11,635 nt of DNA from an uncultured Planctomycetaceae bacterium (GTDB lineage: Bacteria; Planctomycetota; Planctomycetia; Pirellulales; Pirellulaceae), in assembly GCA_903921945.1 (NCBI GenBank), contig CAIXSC010000426.1:1-11635 (forward strand), in the 5' to 3' direction. Position 1 is the first letter of the stretch; each line of letters starts with the position of its first letter. Of this stretch, positions 7,395 through 11,635 are shown in pieces. Position numbers and translations under genes: made by a program. The notes under the pieces are model-generated. The model was not told where the DNA came from, searched no databases, and saw nothing but the letters and a program-made list of their open reading frames with translations.

Positions 7395-8813
7395 CTACAG
7401 GGTCAACCCTGGAATCGGCTCGGCGGCGGTGGCAATCTTGATCACGTCCTGCGAGATGCCCGGCGCGATTCTCAACTGCCCAACATCGAACAGCATGTGA
7501 AAGATCGTGGCATGCAGTCGACCGATGGTCATCGGATCCGTCGCCGGCTGGCCCGCGTCGCGCGTCGATTGGCCGATCACTTGGCCCATCGGCAGCCCGC
7601 CGCCGGCTATCAACAGCGGCGCGCTGCGGGACCAGTGATTGCGACCGCCGGCGCTTTCCAAACGCGGGGTTCGTCCCATCTCGCCCGTCGCGACCAGCAG
7701 CACCTTGTCCTCGAGCCCGCGTTCGCGCAAGTCGTCGAGAAAGACCGAAACCGCGTGATCGAACACCGGCCCCGAAAAACCCATGCCCTTTTCCATGCCC
7801 GGATTATTGCCGTCGGCATGCATGTCCCACACGAGATTGGTCGTCACGGTCACGAACTTGGAACCGGCTTCCACGAGCCGCCGTGCCAGCAGCATTTCTT
7901 TTCCCAGCGTCTTGCCGTGGTCAAGGTAAAAGCGATAAAAGCCATTCTGTCTTCCGTCTCGCCCCAGCCGGATCGATTCCGGATTGCAGAGACGGCTTGT
8001 ATCGTATTTCTCGATCACTCGCGGGTCCTCCCGCGACAAATCAAACGCGTGTTCCACGCCGCCGAGAATCGTCTCAAAAGCCTGCCGCCGATAGTCGTCG
8101 AACCCTGGGACTTGCAACTGCCGCTTTAGGCCGTCGAGGTTGGCCAACAACTGCCGCCGATCGTCCATCCGATCGCGGGGCAGCGTCAACCGCATGTCTT
8201 GCTGCATGGAGCCACCACTGCTAACGGTGCCGGGGATCAGCGGCGCGTAGGCCGCGCCGAACGGCCCCGTACTGTCGAATCGGCCGAACGTAGGCCCATT
8301 TTGATCGGGCCCCGCCGTCGGATCGACCGACCGCGGGAACAGCATGACATTGGTCGGCATTCCCGTATCGGCACGATTCGCACCGGCGACACTGGCATAG
8401 ATCGAACCCAGATTGGCATTGAACGACTCGGGGCCGACGATCGGCCGGATATCGTGATTGGCTTGACCATCGAACGAGAACGAGCGGACGATCGCCAGCC
8501 GCTTGGCTCGTTCCGCCAGCCGCGGAAATGTCCCGCCGAAGGTCACGCCGGGGAGCGTCGTTTGTACTTCGCCGGTGATGCTGCGGATCTCCGTCGGGGC
8601 CGACATTTTCGGATCGAACGTTTCGATCTGGCTGGGCCCGCCGTGCATAAACAGGAAGACGACCGCTTTATCGCGGAACACCTTCGCGCTAGCCGCCCCC
8701 GCCGCCTTGTCCGCCAGCAACTGCGACATGGCGAGTCCGCCCAGGGAGAGACTGCCGACTCGCAAAAAAGAACGGCGGGAAAAACCGCGACGATCGTCAA
8801 TCAAGCTCAACAT
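7395..8813 (-). CDS. DUF1501 exported protein (second of two)
   Basis: The product is 472 residues. A Tat-type leader, FSRRSFLRVGSLSLGG, lies at 11-26. Family elements follow: KAVVFLFMHGGPSQIETFDP (about 49-68), LPGVTFGGTFPRLAERAK, LAIVRSFSFDG, RRLVEAGSKFVTVTTN, and VATGEMGRTPRLE followed by GRNHW near the C terminus. It is clearly a paralogue of the DUF1501 protein at 5881 but differs in the central region and C terminus (IAPGISQDVIK), so this is not a recent duplication. The frame stays open upstream to 8894, but that extension is a translation of the REP-like palindromes and is rejected. ATG 8813 puts the twin arginine near the N terminus; a weak GGAG lies nine bases upstream. Enzymatic function is unknown, as for the whole family. 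Confidence 0.9.
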   Translation of the reverse strand: MLSLIDDRRGFSRRSFLRVGSLSLGGLAMSQLLADKAAGAASAKVFRDKAVVFLFMHGGPSQIETFDPKMSAPTEIRSITGEVQTTLPGVTFGGTFPRLAERAKRLAIVRSFSFDGQANHDIRPIVGPESFNANLGSIYASVAGANRADTGMPTNVMLFPRSVDPTAGPDQNGPTFGRFDSTGPFGAAYAPLIPGTVSSGGSMQQDMRLTLPRDRMDDRRQLLANLDGLKRQLQVPGFDDYRRQAFETILGGVEHAFDLSREDPRVIEKYDTSRLCNPESIRLGRDGRQNGFYRFYLDHGKTLGKEMLLARRLVEAGSKFVTVTTNLVWDMHADGNNPGMEKGMGFSGPVFDHAVSVFLDDLRERGLEDKVLLVATGEMGRTPRLESAGGRNHWSRSAPLLIAGGGLPMGQVIGQSTRDAGQPATDPMTIGRLHATIFHMLFDVGQLRIAPGISQDVIKIATAAEPIPGLTL

Positions 8814-8828
8814 GCGGAACAACTCCGG

Positions 8829-8890
8829 CGGGACGGTCTCCAGGCCCGTCCGTATTAAGTGATGCTTCCGACGGGGCTGGAGCCCCGTCC
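8829..8890. repeat. Pair of REP-like extragenic palindromes
   Basis: Two imperfectly related inverted repeats lie 18 bp apart. The first has GGACGG (8831-8836) and CCGTCC (8846-8851) around CTCCAGG-type centre sequence. The second, 8870-8889, is a perfect inverted repeat, GACGGGGCT-GG-AGCCCCGTC. Both share the theme ACGG...CTCCAG/CTGGAG...CCGT. Such GC-rich palindromes between genes resemble REP elements, which are common in planctomycete genomes as I recall. They sit between a gene remnant and an intact paralogue. They could form RNA hairpins upstream of the DUF1501 start. Confidence 0.6.
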
Positions 8891-8898
8891 CCACCGTC

Positions 8899-9060
8899 CT
8901 ACACCAACTCCCGAATCGATTCGCCCAACGGCAGAATGTCCTTCCGGCGGCCGGTGTAGTCGGTGATCGTCGCGTTCCGGTCGATACCCAAAAGCTTGTA
9001 CAAGGTCGCCTCGCGTTCGTTGGCCGTTAGCTCGCGGCTATTGGAATGTTCACGGAGATT
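8899..9060 (-). pseudogene. Orphan C-terminal fragment of a DUF1501 gene
   Basis: Reading the minus strand down to TAG at 8901-8899 gives NEREATLYKLLGIDRN, then ATITDYTGRRKDIL and PLGESIRELV. This aligns with the end of the DUF1501 protein at 5881: YEKLGIDRSRP and EPIRQLF. Only about the last 40-45 codons of the family remain. The frame is closed by TAA at 9063-9061, there is no plausible start, and the residues before LTAN (NLREHSNSRE) do not look like DUF1501. It is therefore the remnant of a third DUF1501 gene cut at about 9027-9035. The fragment is still free of stops and frameshifts, which suggests a fairly recent event or too short a stretch to tell. Confidence 0.75.
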
Positions 9061-9107
9061 TTAGGTAGACCCAATCCATGGACCCAGCCGTATTCCGCCC
9101 GCCTCAT
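9027..9107 (-). other. Unexplained 60-80 bp sequence at the gene-remnant junction, with a 26-codon ORF
   Basis: Between the FecR-LamG stop and the DUF1501 remnant is a stretch that belongs to neither. A possible ORF from ATG 9107 to TAA 9029-9027 would encode 26 residues beginning MRRAEYGWVHGLGLPK and ending with SVNIPIAAS. I see no ribosome binding site of note. It could be a dispersed intergenic repeat, a scrap of a mobile element, or the edge of a rearrangement. I cannot identify it, and coding status is doubtful. Confidence 0.35.
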
Positions 9108-9118
9108 GCCGCCGCACT

Positions 9119-10714
9119 TCAATCCTGGTTCCACAACAAACCAGGACGTCCTACTTCCACATAATTCTTGATTTCATCCACCGACAAGGCGCGGTTCCAG
9201 ATCGCCAATTCGTCGATTCGACCGCGAAATGCGCGATTCGCCACGCACGCTTTCGCATCGGGTAGCCAATTCCCCAGGCGACAAGAACCCGGTCGAAGGA
9301 TTTCATCTTTCCGCCACTGACGTTCGCGGGCCAGTACACCATTCACGTAAATCTGCTGAGAACGATTTTGAGTCGAAATGACCGAAGCAACATGCGTCCA
9401 TTTGCCGACAGGCACGGATTCCCCCATGACCTTGTCGTCAAAATGACTTTGGATGACCACTCCGCCACGCGGCAAGCCCTGACGCGTGAGTTGGAAGTGA
9501 AAGTCTCCAGGATCATTGCCGTCCGAATTGAGGATTGCATTCAGGCCGAAATCGAGCCGATCGACCTTCAGCCATACGGCGACCGTCAGCTCCTGATGTT
9601 CGCCGGGAACGTCGAGCTGCACGAAGTCCGTGTCTCGATCAAAGAGTAACGCCTCTTTCCCGGGCCAGCGGCCAGTCGTCCAGCGAGCGCCCTCGATGCG
9701 ACCAGCGGCTACTGGAGATTCGGTGTGCGAATTGACCAACGCACCCTCATCCGAAGCGCGGCGAAATGGAAAAAACGCCAACAGCCGCTGGTCCGCCCGA
9801 AGCTGATGTGCGTATTGCTGCCAACGTTCAAATCCAATCGCCCCGGGCGTGGGGAACGCGTCTTCATCCATCTCCGGCACCGCACCGACGGTGCCGTCCA
9901 CAAATCGCGACGACTCACCTTCCACCACCTCGGACAACACCTTTCCCGTCCGAGGATCCTCGATGTTCACCTGCCCGTCGAAAACATACAGGTCGCTCGC
10001 GCCGCTACGTGGATCGACGCGCAGACCAAACTCCGTTCCCAGGTCCACATAGTCCGCCGCGTTCGTGGCAATGGTGAAGCCCCGCGCGGTTGGCGGCGCA
10101 GTGACGCGCACGTTCCCGTAAACCAGCCGAGTATGTTGTGCATCGCGGATATCCAGCCGCGCCGGACTTGCGATGACAACGTCGGCTCCCTGAACAAACC
10201 GCACATGAACGATCCCCTTGAGCAATTCGTACTCGCCCGGGCCCATGCGTATCCCATCGGGTGCCCGACCGGCCGCGAATTCCGCTCCCACTTGATCCAC
10301 CAGGAGTGCCGCGAGCGAATCAGTCTTGGGCTGCGTACTCGCCGTTTCTAACGCTGGATTTGTCGCGACGATTTCAGTCTGCGCACGATCGCCATTCATG
10401 CTCGGCCAGAAAATCGCCACGACACTGGCGACCATCGTCCCTGCCAGGAACGCCAGCGCCCAACCAAACCGCGATGCGGGATACGAAACGGATGGCGGCG
10501 ACTCGAGCGAATGGCCGCCGGCCACTTCCGGCGCTAACGCGGCCACGTAATCCCAATGCAGCGCCGAATGCAAACTCATGAATTCCCGGTACGCTCGCCG
10601 CGCTTCGGGACTGGCACGCAACAGTTCGCCCAATTGTTGTTCGTCCGCTTCCGAAGCGATGCCATCCACGAGGCGGTTGAACAGAGCTTCGAGATTCGCG
10701 TCGAGCGTGCTCAT
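9119..10714 (-). CDS. FecR-domain membrane protein with C-terminal LamG domain, probable sigma-factor partner
   Basis: The product is 531 residues. Residues 1-60 form a helical cytoplasmic segment (LEALFNRLVDG, LLRASPEARRAYREFMSLHS) typical of planctomycete proteins encoded beside ECF factors. One membrane helix is at ~84-103 (GWALAFLAGTMVASVVAIFW). A FecR domain follows (~155-250: GPGEYELLKGIVHVRF, ASPARLDIRD, YVDLGTEFGLRVD, LYVFDGQVNI), then a LamG/concanavalin-like domain (~340-520: VAVWLKVDRLDFG, GKWTHVASV, IYVNGVLA, GRIDELAIWNRALSVDEI). This predicts a bitopic protein with its N terminus inside and its sugar- or ligand-binding domain outside. By analogy with FecR it may control the adjacent sigma factor; that is inference. 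The frame runs further upstream through the sigma gene, but ATG 10714 has a near-perfect Shine-Dalgarno and overlaps the sigma stop as ATGA. No DUF1549/DUF1553 gene follows, although one often does in planctomycetes. Confidence 0.9.
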   Translation of the reverse strand: MSTLDANLEALFNRLVDGIASEADEQQLGELLRASPEARRAYREFMSLHSALHWDYVAALAPEVAGGHSLESPPSVSYPASRFGWALAFLAGTMVASVVAIFWPSMNGDRAQTEIVATNPALETASTQPKTDSLAALLVDQVGAEFAAGRAPDGIRMGPGEYELLKGIVHVRFVQGADVVIASPARLDIRDAQHTRLVYGNVRVTAPPTARGFTIATNAADYVDLGTEFGLRVDPRSGASDLYVFDGQVNIEDPRTGKVLSEVVEGESSRFVDGTVGAVPEMDEDAFPTPGAIGFERWQQYAHQLRADQRLLAFFPFRRASDEGALVNSHTESPVAAGRIEGARWTTGRWPGKEALLFDRDTDFVQLDVPGEHQELTVAVWLKVDRLDFGLNAILNSDGNDPGDFHFQLTRQGLPRGGVVIQSHFDDKVMGESVPVGKWTHVASVISTQNRSQQIYVNGVLARERQWRKDEILRPGSCRLGNWLPDAKACVANRAFRGRIDELAIWNRALSVDEIKNYVEVGRPGLLWNQD

Positions 10715-11235
10715 GAGAACGCCTCCTCGGCGACAGTCTTCTGAATGCACTCCAGCAGCGCGTGTCGGATTCGCCGGAGTCGGTCCGACAGCGCCTTGGC
10801 AGTCACACCGACAACCTCGGCTAGCGAGTTGACCGATGCCTCTGGCTCGTAGCGCCGAGCGATCAGGTCGCGTTGTTCCGGCCGCAGCTTCTGCAGACAT
10901 GACGCCAGCGCGTTCCGCCGAGCCTCAAATGCCCGTTCATCAGCCGCCATCTCGTCCGCCAGCAGTTTCGCAAGATCGTCATCGAACACGAGCCGCTGGT
11001 GCTGTCTTTGGCGCTGTTTGAGCCACGCCAGCGTCTGCCATTGAGCGAACCGCATGGCCCACGGCAAAAACGGACGGCTGGCGTCAAACTCCGCCGATTT
11101 CTCCCAAAGCACCAGATTGGTCTGCTGTAAAACGTCATCCGCATCCGTCGCATTCCAAACCATCGAGAGAATGAAGGCATGGAGTTGTCGCTGTGCCCGA
11201 GTGATCTGCGTAACAAACTCCGTTGAACCTGACAC
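10711..11235 (-). CDS. ECF RNA polymerase sigma factor, Rhodopirellula/Verrucomicrobium type
   Basis: The product is 174 residues, normal for a minimal ECF factor. Region 2 spans ~5-78: FVTQITRAQRQLHAFIL, DADDVLQQTNLVLWEK (the core-binding and -10 region) and FLPWAMRFAQWQTLAWLKQR. Region 4 spans ~108-165: LQKLRPEQRDLIARRY, then the helix-turn-helix SVNSLAEVVGVTAKALSDRLRRIRHAL, here quoted in part as SLAEVVG and ALSDRLRR. It would direct polymerase to its own promoter set, probably under control of the FecR-LamG protein next door. The start is GTG at 11235, supported by a GAGGG site; no in-frame ATG lies upstream within reach, and the next internal ATG (residue 25) would cut region 2. The stop overlaps the FecR-LamG ATG. 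The gap upstream (11236-11454) should hold its promoter, but I cannot point to -35/-10 boxes. Confidence 0.92.
   Translation of the reverse strand: MSGSTEFVTQITRAQRQLHAFILSMVWNATDADDVLQQTNLVLWEKSAEFDASRPFLPWAMRFAQWQTLAWLKQRQRQHQRLVFDDDLAKLLADEMAADERAFEARRNALASCLQKLRPEQRDLIARRYEPEASVNSLAEVVGVTAKALSDRLRRIRHALLECIQKTVAEEAFS
10722..10728 (-). promoter_or_regulatory. Ribosome binding site for the FecR-LamG gene
   Basis: The minus strand reads GAGGAGG seven bases before ATG 10714, within the last codons of the sigma-factor gene. It settles the start: the 62 extra in-frame codons upstream are not used. Confidence 0.85.
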
Positions 11236-11241
11236 GCGATA

Positions 11242-11246
11242 CCCTC
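11242..11246 (-). promoter_or_regulatory. Ribosome binding site for the ECF sigma factor
   Basis: The minus strand reads GAGGG six bases before the GTG at 11235. It is the main reason to accept a GTG start. Confidence 0.7.
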
Positions 11247-11269
11247 ACCCCAAAAAATCTTCCATCCAA

Positions 11270-11295
11270 CCGAAACCGCCGGCTCATCCGAAACC
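11270..11295. repeat. Two direct copies of an 8-mer upstream of the sigma-factor gene
   Basis: CCGAAACC occurs at 11270-11277 and again at 11288-11295, 18 bp apart, 35-60 bases before the sigma-factor start (GGTTTCGG in the gene's direction). The location would suit a regulator site or promoter elements. Two copies of an 8-mer are weak evidence on their own. Confidence 0.25.
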
Positions 11296-11454
11296 AAGGC
11301 CCATCAACATCCAGTCGTCCAGGGTACTTAGCCGCTCTCCGCAGAATCCCGCGTTTTTTCGCATAAACAATCTTGGATGGATCAGTTTGCAGGGCGGCGA
11401 ACCACGGCGCCATCGAGGGTGCGATTGCCGGTCGAACCGCCGCCGATGCGGGCG

Positions 11455-11635
11455 TCACTCGTTCGCACCATATCCCGCACGCCCTGCCGCAACCGTTTCA
11501 ACAGCGACATCCGCCTGGAGGAACGCCGGGAATGCTTCGTCTTTCACCAACTGCTCGGCCAGTGAACGATAGCCTGCGGCCAACGGATGGCTGGCGTCGG
11601 CGTACTGTTCGCTAGGCAGCAGGGCCGCCGTCACG
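11455..11635 (-). CDS. C-terminal end of a probable SGNH/GDSL-type hydrolase (5' part outside window)
   Basis: The last 59 codons are present, ending TGA at 11457-11455. They read LLPSEQYADASHPLAAGYRS and then LAEQLVKDEAFPAFL. The DASHP sequence fits the DxxHP block near the C terminus of SGNH/GDSL hydrolases, where Asp and His complete the catalytic triad, and GYxxLAEQL following it is also usual. These enzymes remove acyl groups from lipids or sugars. With so little sequence the assignment is moderate. It ends about 220 bp before the sigma-factor gene, so it is probably a separate transcript. Confidence 0.5.
   Translation of the reverse strand, partial: VTAALLPSEQYADASHPLAAGYRSLAEQLVKDEAFPAFLQADVAVETVAAGRAGYGANE

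Noticed and set aside
5881..8813. Calling the DUF1501 proteins sulfatases
   Set aside because: They share the fold, but I find no C/SxPxR formylglycine motif in either protein.
8814..8894. N-terminal extension of the second DUF1501 protein by 27 codons
   Set aside because: It is a read-through of the REP-like palindromes and would bury the Tat leader far from the N terminus.
9027..9107. An insertion sequence at the DUF1501 remnant
   Set aside because: There is no transposase frame and I could not find terminal inverted repeats or a target duplication, so only an unexplained sequence is reported.
10715..10900. N-terminal extension of the FecR-LamG protein by 62 codons
   Set aside because: It overlaps region 4 of the sigma factor and bypasses a strong GAGGAGG site placed correctly for ATG 10714.

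Overview
All recognisable genes lie on the minus strand, so the window reads from right to left. The gene content is typical of Planctomycetes (the Pirellula/Rhodopirellula type): DUF1501 and DUF1552 proteins with twin-arginine leaders, a very large DUF1587/1592/1588/1585 c-type cytochrome protein, an ECF sigma factor of the Rhodopirellula/Verrucomicrobium type, and a FecR-LamG membrane protein. The DNA is GC-rich. No tRNA, rRNA, CRISPR array or transposase gene is visible. The placement is by protein family only; no genus can be given.

Layout in the direction of transcription. At 11635-11455 is the tail of a probable SGNH/GDSL hydrolase. A gap of about 220 bp follows. At 11235-9119 is a two-gene regulatory unit, an ECF sigma factor and a FecR-LamG protein, whose stop and start codons overlap as ATGA. 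At 9118-8814 is a scarred gap of about 305 bp. It holds a short unexplained sequence, the orphaned last ~45 codons of a DUF1501 gene, and REP-like palindromes. At 8813-5881 are two complete and dissimilar DUF1501 genes. At 5812-1 is a tightly coupled run: a DUF2961 (GH172-like) protein, a 1253-residue cytochrome protein with an N-terminal repeat solenoid, and the 5' part of a DUF1552 gene. Both junctions in this run are ATGA overlaps.

How the genes may work together (inference). The sigma factor and FecR-LamG pair look like a regulator and its membrane sensor. The rest look like exported proteins: Tat-type leaders on the DUF1501 and DUF1552 proteins, a signal peptide on the DUF2961 protein, and a leader on the haem protein. 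In other planctomycetes such sets are often suspected of handling complex polysaccharides. The biochemical role of DUF1501, DUF1552 and the PSD/PSCyt domains is not established, so no pathway is assigned.

Most notable points: the ~19-unit leucine-rich-like solenoid fused in front of the cytochrome domains; the DUF1501 remnant and junction that suggest a deletion or rearrangement between the sigma/FecR unit and the DUF1501 genes; the altered GH172 signature in the DUF2961 protein; and three ATGA-coupled junctions. I see no clear evidence of a defence system or a mobile element with its own enzyme.
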